DNA of 64,000 nt from Apostichopus japonicus (GCF_037975245.1 NC_092568.1:25912501-25976500), one strand, 5' to 3'; numbered from the stretch's first letter, positions 46,701 through 58,785 are shown. Notes: generated by a model from the letters alone, not told the origin. Numbers and translations are program-made.

Positions 46701-48694
46701 TTTCATGCTTTCATTTTTGTACATGTTTACGTCTTTTATGTATCATCTTTTATGTGTCCTATTTATAAATGTTATCATTTATACTGGAATAAAGAAATTG
46801 AAAAAAAAAAATTGAAATATGATAAATACCATACAATATATGTCTCTCAGAAAGAAAAACAATTCGGAGCAGATGAACAAAATAATGTTTATATACGTCA
46901 CAATGGGCTTTGCTTTTGAATATGTATGAATATATTTCTTTGTGCACTGTTGACTTACCTGAGAAACCTAGCTTATCACGAGGTTTCAAAAAGAAACCAA
47001 TGTCGGTTGTGCCACGCACCCACACAATAACAGGGGTGATGACATCGCTTGTACAATGGCATATATCGCTGCGATGAACCAATATTTTTAAAACGCTCTC
47101 TTTTACTGAACCGATTCAACATATTCAATAGAATGGGATTTCCATTCTGGATTAAAATTATTATGAAATGTTGATGACTTAAAATGTGGAAAAGTATTTC
47201 CGTTGTGATATTTTTTGTCTTCCAGATATTTCGTCACTATATATATTCCTCTCAGTCCTGACACAGTAGGCCTATATGTTCATGGTAACGTGTTTTAAAG
47301 TGAATTACGGGAGCAGCATTTCACCAATTAAAATCAACGTTTGCCTAAAGTTTACTCTCGCATACGGGTACAGACTATATCGAATCTATTTTGCGATTCA
47401 CATTTGTTATGTTCCTAGACGACGAGCTCTGGCCGCTTATATAGAGAACATTTGCTTTACTTTAGGGTAGTGCGCCATCATTCTGTAAATATCCGGAGAG
47501 GCGGACGTTATAAAATAATAACTGATCACAGCCCTGATTTTTACGCGGGTGTGATGCTGTGACTCCAGCCCTGTCCTCCATGCACCCCCCGCCCCCTCAC
47601 CCGCTAAATCTAAAGTGGGTGTCGGGGTCTCTGAACAATCAGTGATAGGATTGTCTGCATAGTACTGTTGTACGCTAAGTACAGTTTATCATAATGCAAA
47701 ATATATAGGACAAGACCAACTTTAAATGTTCCAGTTGTTTTATGCAAGAGTTTCTTGCCAAAAGTGGAACATTATGTTACGGGGTGTTTTAGGATGTGAT
47801 CAACGTTTTGTGATCAACGTTTCTTTTTATTAATTTAAGCCTTTTTTTGTGTGTATTTCACAGAGCATCCGACTTCACTCAGATCGAATCGACAGGGTAA
47901 GTTCTTTTGTTTTAAGTTGCATCCCTAACTTTTCTTTTAGCGCTTTATGTTCTTGCTTTTTATTGAGCAAAGGCGGAACCTGTGGTTGTCAAAAAAATTA
48001 TATCATACCAATATTTTAATATTGCATTGGTTCTATTTGTATCATTAAAGAAATGTAATATTTTATAAAAAAAATTAAAAAACCTTCAAATTTTCTTCTC
48101 GTAACCCTTCATCACGTGCAAATTTACCATGCTATATACGTGACATCCTGTATATAGATATACTTTACACAGTGGTTGCCAATGGAAATTTTTGTTTTCA
48201 AGTTTGCTTGATGGAAAAATAATTGCGCAACAAATAAATATGCAACATCTTTAATTGAGAAACGTTATTAGACGTGTCAGTAAACGTCGATGTTCCGTTA
48301 TTCGATGAAAAGAAATGCTTTTCACCGATAACTCATTATTAGATAGAAACCTTTGTCATCGAACGATATTTAAATAAACGGTATATCGAAATATCATTAA
48401 TGAATATGCCATTACAATATATGAGTATATGCTATATTTATTCGATACGTCATTAGCTGTTACTCGATATGTCGTATAGTTCTATATGTACTTAAGAAAT
48501 GCTATAAATAAATGTACTATTAATCGATATGTGATGATCGATCGATAGGTCAAATAATATATTTTTCAGACGATTTTAAAGACTATACCGTTCTTTATCA
48601 ACAGCATTTTAATCCTTATCTGGCTGGTCAACGTCTTTCCTCCAACGTTGCCAAGAAAGCACCAGCTTACGCCAACCGTTTGCCTGTCATGTAA
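34778..48694 (+). CDS. SCG5: Neuroendocrine protein 7B2 (secretogranin V) with duplicated C-terminal inhibitor peptide
   Basis: Secretory-pathway chaperone of proprotein convertase 2 (PC2); its C-terminal peptide inhibits PC2 until cleaved. Coding exons: 34778-35006, 35680-35811, 39409-39498, 40240-40337, 45341-45415, 47864-47896 and 48605-48694; all phases match and the product is 248 residues. Residues 1-20 form a signal peptide (LVLASALMCLAHG). Exon 2 gives GEGKQHLGSDGKIPN and the diagnostic GYDTPPNPCP (PPNPCP at 109-114), needed in the family for proPC2 activation. Exon 4 has KCCLMNMPNLAEF, matching human GCLENTPDTAEF. Exon 5 encodes NQYIGGGNKRAEHVAKKSP and exon 7 encodes NPYLAGQRLSSNVAKKAP; both resemble the single human NPYLQGQRLDNVVAKKS. 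Dibasic KR at 193-194 and 207-208. Exon 3 (DLEQVV...DCTE) has no counterpart I know. The last acceptor was chosen for phase: CAACAG|CAT at 48605 keeps frame, TTTCAG|ACG at 48569 does not. AATAAA occurs near 48997. Confidence 0.92.
38610..38666. repeat. 19-bp tandem repeat, three copies
   Basis: CCGAGTCGTATCACGGAGT repeated three times with two substitutions, in 7B2 intron 2. Confidence 0.85.
38866..39270 (-). mobile_element. TTAA-flanked MITE, copy 2 (inverted relative to copy 1)
   Basis: Starts TTAA-AGGGTGTGAAGACTCGCG and ends GCGAGTCTTCAATGCC-TTTAA, so the right terminus is decayed. Internal sequence matches the reverse complement of 25783-26153 (for example AAGAAACGTCCACAATGCC). It includes an internal palindrome CATGGAGGTA..TACCTCCATG. 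It sits about 140 bp upstream of 7B2 exon 3. Confidence 0.85.
42329..42621. mobile_element. hAT-like MITE, CAGGCGCGTAGCC family, copy 2
   Basis: Ends CATGCGCGTAGCCA and TGGCTACGCGCCTG (one mismatch when inverted). Flanked by a perfect 8-bp duplication AGCATGCC at 42321-42328 and 42622-42629. It shares the GGGAAGTGCCATTTCCAGC and GCGCCAACC..GTGGCGC blocks with copy 1 at 29773. In 7B2 intron 4. Confidence 0.93.
42860..45148 (+). mobile_element. 5'-truncated non-LTR retrotransposon with broken reverse transcriptase (CR1/Jockey-like)
   Basis: The reverse-transcriptase region is readable in pieces. An open stretch 42860-43663 has FWHILRN, KATGLDGISS and SNYRPISILPVLSKI and ends in an in-frame TGA. 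It resumes with GFRKGHPCKTA and the motif A block FLDMGKAFDLVNHS (about 43830-43870). PQGSILGPLL follows near 44010. The catalytic YADDTTF lies in another frame at about 44098. The C-terminal part is RLQKAAARIILNATF to KRFMQDFNLL (44379-44930). The 3' tail is AAATAAATAAATCAAAAA. Multiple frameshifts and stops make it inactive. No endonuclease domain is seen. Family placement within CR1/L2/Jockey is uncertain. It is in 7B2 intron 4. Confidence 0.88.
45906..46815 (+). mobile_element. Second 5'-truncated non-LTR retrotransposon (RT C-terminal part), with target duplication
   Basis: Open through about 240 residues with LLLNPKKSKEIIF, YLGVDIDAKLTFTKHI, SSILPVIVYAVPVWYHF and the end FIYRAAIYIQNAFLESLL, typical of the region after the catalytic domain. 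After a short 3' UTR come GGAATAAAGAAATTG and a poly(A) run. AATATGATA occurs at 45897-45905 and again at 46816-46824, consistent with a 9-bp target duplication, although the sequence is AT-rich. It differs from the element at 42860. Intact frame suggests a young insertion. In 7B2 intron 5. Confidence 0.85.
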
Positions 48695-48699
48695 ACTTA

Positions 48700-51600
48700 A
48701 AATTACACCGTATACTGGAACAACCGTATATACCATCACACATGTACATCAAATTTGTTAATAACTTATTAGCAAGTAATAACGTAATTAATACATATTC
48801 TATGAAAAACACTCGAGCATTTTCGATTATTAATAATAAAAAAATAAAAAATATGAAATAACGTCCTGCGAAACTGAACTATGTATTGAAATTAAGCAAT
48901 GGCTGTACTGAATTTAACCGATATAGATTAACATCATTAATTAGTTAATATGTAAATTTAATTGACTGAATTATGCATTAAGGATATAAATTGTAGAAAT
49001 AAAACAGTCATTATAGCATTATGCATGTTGCATAGTTACATTCTGTGTCTAAAAAAAAAGTTGTTCGTTGAACTTTGATCATTGTAATGAATGCACAATA
49101 TTTTTGTGATTATTTTTCATGTAGTTTATTTCGTTCACATAACTATACATAGAAGCCATGCTAGTTTATTTAGCTCTATAGTAGGTCACAATATACAATA
49201 GTCTATGTTATGAATAAATCATTTGCATATTTTGGGGTTTCTCGTTTAGTCAGTTACATGGAATTTATAAATTTGTCAGCATTATATATTGTTATAATAT
49301 TAAGTGCATATGCCATGATAGATATATCTATACAGAAGATTACTCATAATTACTACTAGAAATGTTTGAACGATGGTTATTTAACGTACAAAACAAAGCA
49401 ATTTATTACGAAGTTTGCTGTCTTGACAAACAGTCGCATATAAACCTCCGCTTCGGCCAAAAGTTTACATCTTACCTATAAATAAAAGATCTGCAAGAAG
49501 TTTCTTCACACCAATGTATATACGATGACGTTGGTATTTAGACTTGTTTTACAATACCTAGTTTTCTGCACATAAAGTCATAAATAATGCCGTGCAGATT
49601 AATATCCTCTTGGGTCTTAAGGCACCATAGTTTTGCTAGCCTCCCCCCCCCCCCATCCCGAACCTCTTTGCAGGCGCACTGACCCGAAAATATGAAACTG
49701 ATGGTACGTCTTGCCTAGATAAAGTCCCTTTAATCTTGAGGGCCCCTGGATCTTGTGGCCCTTGGCGGTTGCCCCATCTGCCAATTGGATAATCTAGCAC
49801 TAGACGTGTCAGTGCGATAATTAAATTTGTTCGCTGTGGTTAGAAAAAGAGGTCGTGCGTGTTTCACCTGTGGTATAATAAGTAGTCAGTTGTTCTCGCA
49901 AATTAATGTTTGTCCATTTTTAGCTCAACTGCATGCAAACTTCAAGCGAACGGTATTTGATCCAAGTTTGTGTAACAATAGTTGGATATAGGGGATGGTT
50001 AAAGGTATACTGAATCGAGACACATTTTGAAGAAAGAATACCTTTTAGATCTTTTGCAGACAGAAAACCTCAGAAACGCTATGCATGGGGCCTTGCCTCC
50101 GCATTTGTGCACACCGTTACATGCACTGTACTTAAAGATAACCGCCAATGTAAAAGAATGGTTTAATGGAGCTAGATGAAATTGTCGTAAGAAAAGAAAA
50201 ATCGGTCGTTCGTGAGTAACGTTCAGTAACTTAAATACGTATCTCTCCTTTCCTCGACACCGGCACCCATCCAGAGTTTCTCTCCCCATATCTCTAATTT
50301 TGAGGATGAGTTTTAAGCTAAATTGATTGCCAAACGCTACATTAAGAAGCTTTGTAGGATATTTGTGTTTCAGTTGCAAATAGAAGCATTTACAATTAAA
50401 TCATACCCTGTTTGTATTATTTTATTATCAAGCATTTTCCATTGAATTTGTATTCAGACTTTAAAGTTCGTTTAATTTGCTTGCTTATAGGTCATGTAGT
50501 TTTTTATAACAAACGATAAAATTGACGCTCTGAGAGGGCGGCAAACAGGAAACAAACATCTAGAAATTAAAACTACCTTCCCTCTTCTCCGGGGCTCTCC
50601 TATTGATGCTCCTGCACCCATCCAATAAAACCGATATAAATCGTAAAATCTTTAACTCGATTTTGCGACATTTTCACCAGAATTGATAGATTTCTTGACA
50701 AGAATACAGAGTCCTTTTTTTTAGATATTTTTCATTCCTATTCCAGATGCCTTTAATTTCCATATAGGCCTACAGCTGCAAGGTATTTTTATTTTGATTA
50801 AAAATATCCTTAATTCAAATTTAGAAATATTTTTGAATACCAAATTATATGATATATTCCTATAAGAGACTCCTTAACTCGAATAAGAGATATCTTTAAA
50901 TGAAGTAAGGATGTCTGAAATTCACTTTAATTGAAGATATATCTTTGAACCATTTGAAATACCGGTATCTTTTGTTTGCAAGTTATCTTTAATATGCGTA
51001 AAGATATCTTTACTTTTTGTTGCAGTAAAGTACCTATAAATTCAATTAAACATATCGAAAATCGGATAATCATATATTTACACATTTCTTCAATTTGGTA
51101 TTAATCAAACCAAATTGGCTTGCCATACGACTAAACCGAAATAATTATGTGTCAAGAGAAAATCAACATTGTGCAGGAACTCTTCGTCTTCTTCAAAGCG
51201 GTATATATGCATATACGGCTCTGGTCCGCTATAACGAATGACGCCATCAATTCCATGCACCTCTAACCCGCTATCAAAATAGTATACCACCATCGAATGT
51301 ATGATGTCCTGGAGGAATGACCCCACCAGTACGAAAACGTACGAACCATGGTGGGTCATGTGACGGGCTCCCGAACGCTATACTTTCATATATTTGTCAG
51401 TTCGAAGAGGTTAGCGTTCCGTAGACACTTAACAGAACGCCACTATAACAGGCATTTACGGCAAATTTTAGAATAAATACTATAGGTTTGGATGATAACA
51501 TTGTTATAGATTCACTTTCCGTCACTTAAAAAGGCTTGATCTATATGAACCCTGGCTTCTATTCGAACATCTACTGTCAGAGTCTTATAGACTCATATTT

Positions 51601-54600
51601 ATAATTACGTCGGTCAGGCGCGCTTGTTTTGTGCAAAATGGCACGGAGCCTTGTGTTGCTAAGGAGCAACGAATCACGTCGTCTGCTTCTATGTCTATTT
51701 ACATTTGCGTACAGCGCTGATAAGCTGCGTGCGTTCCAGCTGCAGTTCGACTTTTGAAAGAAAATATTTCAAATGGCAATTTTGGAATTGAAAATTGCGG
51801 TAAACGTCGGGAAAATGTACCACTTAGCTAGATTACACTGTTCGCATAGCTTCACACCGAATGTGGTAGCTATAAGATCTTGACATAAGTAACTGTAAAA
51901 TATACATTCAAGGAGCACTATAAGATTTGAGTGCTACAAGGGATCACATCACATGACTCCCTTGGTTAGTACGGTTTTTAAGCGCATTGCCCCGTTGACG
52001 TTGTCGGTCCAGGTTCATGTATGCGCCGATGAGTACCACACACAAGAGCAGAAGCGGTATGAAATAGTCCAAACCACATGTACATGGTAGCTGGAAGGCT
52101 GTTGAGGGGAAGGAGAAGGAAAGGGAGGGATAGGCAGCCCACCTTCTGGGTGTGGATGCACTAAGGTACGTTAACATTGTGCTATTTTCATTATACCATC
52201 GAGGACATTTCAATTGTCATGGAGTACTTTTATATAACTATATCATCGTGAACTTGTAACCTTGGTAACCAGTCACTTGCGGTCGTTTTGGCCCTCCATA
52301 TTTTTCGCAGAAGAATGAGTTAGCAACGGCAAAAGGACAGTGTTCTTGGTAAGTTACGTCAGAAGGTAAATTACACAAAAGCAATCAACCAACGACTTTG
52401 CGAATCGCCGCTTTAATTTAGTCTCTCTTTTTGGTCTTTCTATTTCGACGTTCCCTATAATTGCAAAGGCCCTTTGCACATTTCATGTGAAATTCACTAA
52501 AAAGTCCGGTGTTTTGCCAAGCGAGTCACATTTCCCACACCAATTTACGAATGGAACTAGCTGAATAAAGCTTATGGTAGTGCAGATTTTTGTTAAATCA
52601 ATTACCCAGTTAGCGGACACACCATTCTCGGGTCGTTTCGCCGAGTAATTCCAGATAGGCAAGTTTTCATATCAGTAAGATACTGTAGTGATCATAGCCT
52701 CATTTGAAATATTCGTATGAAAACTTCCGTTCCCTTGAAATTTTCGAGCAAAGGACCATATCTCCATTCTCTTACAATATCTTTGCGGAAACAAGGTTTC
52801 AAGGATTTTCAGCGCCGACGGACTTTATTTCCTTAGCAACTATGGTCCTCCGACACCCTTTCTACAGGAGACAAAATATTCTGTTACACCGGCAGTACAA
52901 CAGATACTTGACAGACATGTCATGTTACTGTTCTGCTCTGTGCTCTACCTGTGTTTCAACAAGTGAGCGACAGCAATGATGAGTTCGTGTTACTTGCTTC
53001 ATGTAAGCTGATAACTTGTCAGAAGAATTCCCAGTTGTCACCATGCGTATCACAGTAAGTTTGGTGGCTAATTTAGCGGCTTACACTGTTTGGTTATAAT
53101 TTAGGCTTGCGCTATAGCCTATAGGCTAGGGCTAACTTATACAGGCCTACACTACAGTAGGCCTACTGTATGACCAATAGATCAGGCATGCGTAAGAATC
53201 AGGCTAGGCTATATGTAGGCCTATTGGCGTAGGCTAAAGTAAGAACTTAGGAGTTAGAGCTCAAGCCAAGCTGACATTAGATTTCAGTAGGCATACTAAT
53301 TCCGTTTTGCGGAGTGTGAAAGGCATCATAAATATGCCAACTGGGAGCAATTGATTTCATATCACATGTAGATTTCCTTTTCCATTCTGTCATTGCAAAA
53401 TGAAGTGGTACCTGTAGGCTAGGCTGGTAAAGCCAAACTTAGGATCCAGGAGCCTAACTTAGATTAGGCCTAGGCAGTTACTAGATAAACCAAGCAACAA
53501 CTTTACCGTTAGGCTTCAGCTTTTAAGGCTTAGGAGTGTGTTATTGTTTGGCCACCTTGAATAAACCTAGCATACAGTTTCCACAGTTATAATTTAATAA
53601 TTTTACATGCCTCTAATGCATACACTTTTGCATGTTTGGACAGGAGAGATGTAACATTCCATCCCATAAAAACAGAGAAATTACGCCTATGGGGTTTGAG
53701 AAGCTCCCAGAGACCCAAGCGACATGGTGGTAATAGGTAGTTCAGAACTTCAGTCTGTCTAAACAATTTTGAACTGTCAAACAATGGAATATGAACAATA
53801 AACATTTTCAAGTTAGGTTCTAGTGCTGAAACTTGTTGGTTCTGCATATATATATACCTTTAATGGAAATATTGGTGTCAGGTCCTAACCTTAAAGTTTA
53901 AGTCCCATACTGCATCTCATTAAATTAATTTGAATAGTTAACAATTAACACTCTCAGTTTGTTTTCTATTTTTTTCTTCATCTTTCCATCTCATTTTGCA
54001 TTCCAGTTTATTAGCTTGCAAAGCTGTGGAAAGAAAGTGATTTTAGGCTCCAACCTATCAGCATATAAAAAGCTGGGTCAAGAGAATCAATTTTAAACCA
54101 GAAACAGTACTGATTTTTCTGGAGATGGGGGTGGCATGTGGAAGTGGAGACACACTGACCACTACATCACACAGTCACCATCATGGTCTAGTGGAAAAAG
54201 GCAGTTAGATTTCGAGCAATGAAACTCAGCACTCTGATTGGAGTTGGGCGGGCAATTGGGAAGGCTCACAATGTAACATGAATAACCACAGTATACCTTC
54301 CAAGTGGATTATTATTTAGTGTCAAAAGATTTTTTTTGCAGTCACAAGGATAATAAATATCCAGGGTTGCATTTTCTCTGTTATCGCCATGACATTTAAT
54401 TTCTCGGTAATGCATCATGTTTGCTATTATATCATGTGACTGCCTTAAGGGTTGGACAGGAAAGCACGGAAATTGAAAAAAAAGAGAGGAAAATCATTGC
54501 TCTATCAACAACCTGCTCGAACTATTTCTTTACAATGTGTTAGAAGAAAAAAATAAAAAAAATATTCTTTTTGATTTACTTTTCAAGTTCAATTGGAAAC

Positions 54601-54860
54601 ATAACATTTTCTGAGAAGAAATGCTGCTGCTAGTATTTTGTCAACATTTTTAGTTGCCCATTGCCACTGAACAGCTGCTGTTTTCATCACACTGTGTCGT
54701 CCTTGACACTGAATTTACTGAAAGTATATATCCAATCCCTAGTTTAAGACAGAACCTACAGATTTGTGTAAAAAGCCTCAATCTAATTATCTCTGTAAGA
54801 AAGTTTCCCATTTCATCAGACTGATACTGATTTAGATATTTTAATACTGTACAGTATTTA
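48700..54860. other. Gene-poor region after 7B2
   Basis: The first part is the 7B2 3' UTR and AT-rich DNA. No gene is recognised. Weak candidates only: an ATG at 53043 followed by three codons and a good donor (ATCACA|GTAAGT), and open frames near 51105-51359 and 51944-52213 on the minus strand. A few TAGGCCTA-rich stretches lie at 53100-53250. Confidence 0.5.
51105..51359 (-). CDS. Possible small open frame, unknown product
   Basis: An 84-residue frame beginning MTHHGSYVFVLVGSF, with balanced acidic and aromatic content (GLEVHGIDGVIRYSGPEPY, YRFEEDEEF). It reads more protein-like than neighbouring random frames but I recognise no family and see no confirming splice partners. Alternative: chance frame in intergenic DNA. 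Confidence 0.2.
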   Translation of the reverse strand: MTHHGSYVFVLVGSFLQDIIHSMVVYYFDSGLEVHGIDGVIRYSGPEPYMHIYRFEEDEEFLHNVDFLLTHNYFGLVVWQANLV

Positions 54861-54861
54861 T

Positions 54862-55479
54862 GGGACAAACTAAAACGAATGACCGAATGACAATTGACTT
54901 TGTACAGGGTTAATTATCATTTGCGAATGACAGCGAATGACAGCGAATGACAACGAATGACAACGAAGGACAGTGTTGAGAAGAGATAGAATGATTAACG
55001 GAGTGGAGTAAATGCGGTTATTGGTTTTCTGCGCAAAAATGATTTGAGGAAAATTGCATGTTACGTGGTTGCAGGGTTTTGGTGTAATTTACGGATAGAA
55101 ACCACAGGGAAAGTTTTTGTGTGAGAATGCGCTTGAGTGCTGTGCTTTTTACCTATGTAGATTTATATAGAAAGATAACTGAAGCCGTTTCAAGATTATA
55201 GTATTGTTAGTTTCTATAACAATTATTATCGGAAAAATGACGTTAAATTTACTTTTTAATATCAGACTTACAATTTCGCTTACTATGAGGTGCGTTTTTA
55301 TCTTGTCCGTACTTTACTAGATCTAGATACCGACAAAGTCTGAACTGTGATATCCGGTTGAAGCAAATGTCTGTGCTGTCATTACTGTCATTCGTTTTAG
55401 TCAACGCAATTTTTTAGTGTGTACAACATATTGTCATTCGTTATGTGTAACGCAATTGTCATTCGTTTTAGTAACACCC
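54862..55479. mobile_element. 618-bp MITE with GGG termini and 9-bp target duplication
   Basis: Terminal repeats GGGACAAACTAAAACGAATG on the left and, inverted, GGGTGTTACTAAAACGAATG on the right. Flanked by AGTATTTAT at 54853-54861 and 55480-55488. Subterminal CGAATGACA units are tandemly repeated near the left end (54925-54970) and as TGTCATTCG near the right. A 9-bp duplication with GG-termini suggests Merlin or Mutator-like parentage; I cannot choose. No transposase. Confidence 0.88.
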
Positions 55480-55679
55480 AGTATTTATACAGTTCAATGG
55501 CAGTCTCCCAAGATCTCTGTTGCTATTGCAAACATTAAAGATTGCTCAACTCTGTGCCTGGCCTGTCAGATATTGTGGGCCTAGAAATTAAACCCAGAAA
55601 GACAATTGACTGGGTGATTCATTGCCACAACTTTCAGTATATGAAAACAATTAATGAAAACTAGACACAGATCTTATAT

Positions 55680-56680
55680 TTCTAAAGTTAGTTGGATCCC
55701 CAAACCAAGTGTGAAGTTGGTTTATCTAAATTCTTTTGTTGAATATCCTGTTTTAATACAAGGTTTCAGACTTTGATCTCTATTTTACCTTTGCAAGAAA
55801 CAGTAGGGATCTTGTACTCAATATTATGGCAGATCCACATAACTTACAAGTAAGAAGTACATCCAAACTTGTAGTTATCATGTCTAGAAGGTTTTCAGAC
55901 TTTGATCACTGTTGACCTCAAATGACATTTATCTCCCACCAAAGTGTATGGATCATGCACTTAGTACTGTTAGGTGGATCCACATATCAAGTATGAAGTA
56001 AACCCGAGCCTTGCTTGTGGAGTTATTCAGTTTACAAGGTTTTCAGATTTGACCTCTATTAACATTATATCTTGTAACCTCCACAAAAAAAAAATGAGGT
56101 TGTTACAATTGTGCCTAATAAGGTGCATCCATATACCGGAAGTATGAATTAAGTTCATCCCTTCAGCTTCACTTTTCTTTGGTCACCATGTTTACTAGTT
56201 GTTCAGATTTTCCCCCTATGTTTACCTATAATGACCTTTGACCTGCAGAAAACAATCAAGATCATGTACTGATTATGGTGGAGCCACATACTGTGTATGG
56301 AATTCATCCAAGTTTTGAATTGGAGTTACCTTGTTTACAAGGACAGTTGTCAAACTGTGATCAATGTTGACCTTGAATGACCTTTGACGTCTGAAGAAAA
56401 ATAGGATCTTGCACTTGAAAAGGTGGATCTGCATTTCAAGTATCAAATAAATCCAAGCCTTCAATCTTTTGCACTTGCTTGGCCTCAGATGACCTTTAAA
56501 CTACAGAAAGGAACATGGATGTTGTTCTCAATATGGTGGATGCATATAGTTTGAAGTAAATGCCAGCTTTGCTTTAAGAGTTATTGTGTTTACAAGATTT
56601 TCAAATGTTGACCACAAATTGACATCAAATGACCTTTGACCTCTGCAGAAAGAAAATTTTTATTTATACAATTGTCAAGA
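55680..56680. repeat. Degenerate ~150-bp tandem array (GACCTTTGACCT type)
   Basis: Six to seven diverged units each containing a TTTCAGA(C)TTTGA(C)CTCTATT stretch, a CAGAAA..GGATCTTGTACT stretch, a GGTGGATCCACATA stretch and AAGTATGAAGTAAATCC. Related sequence appears at 62340-62790. No coding content. Confidence 0.75.
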
Positions 56681-57479
56681 TGTTGGGATTAAACATTAAA
56701 ATTTGAGATCTTGACATATATTGCAAGCCTTTGATCCACTTCCGGGGAGAACAATGGAGGATTCAGTTTGTCAAGAAAAAAAGGTTGCATTCAATCAAAG
56801 TTACATCTCAAGTTTAGAACAAGATATTTAGTTGGGATTTTCAATTAACAGGGTGGGCTTTATTTCAACTGTTAAATTGTCTGGCATGGGAATATCCCTT
56901 TAGTGTTTTAATAAACATTCATCCAAAATTACTCGTCCCTCCTCATATGAAAATTTTCCAATCCCTTGTGTGAGTGTGAGTTATTGTATGTAAAAACCTG
57001 GTATAATTAGCTAAATTATCTAGCCTACTTTTTTAAATAACAGGTCATGTTTTTGCCCAAGCAATTTCCAAATTAAAATTTTCCCAGCACAAACTTTTAA
57101 AGGATCATCTTAGGCATTAATTTAAATGTTGCAGACTTGTTGTTGCAGTCCAGGATATAATTCTGTGACACTTTAAATATTTTTAGAAATGATCCTTTAA
57201 ACGTTTGAGGATCATCAATGAAAGTGGCTGGCTTAATTAGCCTAACTCACAAACCATTAGGCCAATTCCTCAGGCGCAACCCTAAACTTAGTGGAAAGCC
57301 ATAAGACTTTTATTGCCTCAAATAACATGTTTACAGTGCAATGCTAAATAGTGCTGGATCAATCAAGACTGCAGTTCTGTTGTTCATATGGAGTGAAAAG
57401 AACATGTTTCGGTCAATAAATTCTTTGGATGCTGTGTTTAGTACAATATATAGTCCACCCTTCCATCCCTTACCACCAT

Positions 57480-57740
57480 CCCTTATGTTAACCTGACACC
57501 CTCCCTGCTACTTCCCACCTCTCCTTCCACTAATACTGTTCCCTCTCTCCCTAGCCCCCCCCACCTTCCTTCCTCCCTCTCCCTTCCCTTCCCCTCCTTC
57601 CCCTTCCTACTTTCTCTTCTTCCTCCTCCCATCATCCTTCACCTAACTCCTTCCCTCCCTTTCTCCCTCACCTCTCCCACCATTCCCTTTGCTCCCTCTC
57701 TTTTCTCCAACTCTCTCTTTGTTTCTCCCACCCTATAATA
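57480..57740 (+). repeat. Long polypyrimidine tract
   Basis: About 260 bp almost entirely C and T on the plus strand (CCTTCCC, CTCCCT, TTCTCTTCTT blocks), without a fixed period. Could form triplex or affect local replication; no gene overlaps it. Confidence 0.9.
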
Positions 57741-58569
57741 ATCAAGTAGACTATGCCATCCACTAGTACATTTTGGAGAGTTTACAATGTCCCCATAAGG
57801 TTACTTTAAAGGGATTCTGTGCATTTGAAAAAGGAAATACATAAAGCTGTTCAATTTCAAAAAAATGAAGCTTCAAGCTGTTTTAAATCTGACAAACCAT
57901 GAAAATGAGGTTTCACCAAGCTAAGTTTGCCAAAAGCCATTAACTGAGAAATTAATGATAAAAAATATCAAACAAATTAATTGCTGAAGGCAGACTGAGT
58001 GCGCAAATACTAGTAATGAGTGTGCAAAGTAATGAGTGTGCAAATCCTAGCCTATGGGTCACTACACTTGGTATCACAGACCTTCGATCATGTTCACAAT
58101 GTCTCTCTGTTTTTTGTTTTTCCCTTTTTTTTTCTTCGATACCCACATAATCACTTTAAAGTGAGGATAACTTGAGACAAACTTTGTTCTAGATTGCAAC
58201 AAAATGTAGATCTGCCTCTTATTCACAATTCCTTCATGTTACTACTGGTTAGTTCTGCTTTGAGCATTTAATCCATGTGCAACTATGTAGGGATAAAGTG
58301 AGCCTGCTACCTGTGGTGAAAAACAAGTGCCAATTAAATTACTTCCCTCACAATGTTTTTTCTGGCATTTTCGTTGTACTGCGTTATATCTGAAAAATTG
58401 CAAGGTTAAAGGGCCTACTGGATACTTGCCAAAATGGAGGCATGAAAACAGAGGCTCCTGACTGGGGTAGGTGTATACATACAGGATTTAGTTCTTCCCT
58501 GGAGGGATTCAGCTTAAATTCCTTCTCTTGTATATCTGTAGTATTCCTAACAGATCTGAGTATCTCCAT

Positions 58570-58785
58570 TTACTTGCCAAGGGCATTTCTGGTGACCTCC
58601 TCTACACACCAATTGTTTTGCATTTGGTAGTGAGTGCTGGTGGTGTCTGGTACCTCTTCATTCATCAGTTTGACCCTGTAGAGTAGAATCAGGGGGAGTA
58701 CAAGCCTGAGTTGGACTGTGATTCGCCAGCCATGTTCAGCATCTTGCTGTTTAGTGTAAGCATAGTAGTAGATCAACTGTGACAT
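58570..58785 (-). CDS. Possible small open frame, unknown product
   Basis: 71 residues ending EEVTRNALGK-stop; the frame is open a little further upstream. Includes a hydrophobic stretch LRLVLPLILLY. A CTCTACAG|GGTC acceptor-like site lies within. No family recognised; may be a chance frame or a retroelement fragment. Confidence 0.15.
   Translation of the reverse strand: MSQLIYYYAYTKQQDAEHGWRITVQLRLVLPLILLYRVKLMNEEVPDTTSTHYQMQNNWCVEEVTRNALGK

Noticed and set aside
48569-48604. TTTCAG acceptor 36 bp upstream for the last 7B2 exon
   Set aside because: It would put NPYLAGQRL out of frame after the phase-0 donor at 47896; the CAACAG acceptor at 48604 keeps frame.
49999-50379. 126-residue minus-strand frame
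   Set aside because: Composition looks random, no motif recognised, surrounding DNA non-coding.
51944-52213. Minus-strand frame with one hydrophobic segment, considered as a TMEM45-like exon
   Set aside because: Only a short resemblance in an alternative frame; no neighbouring exon supports it.
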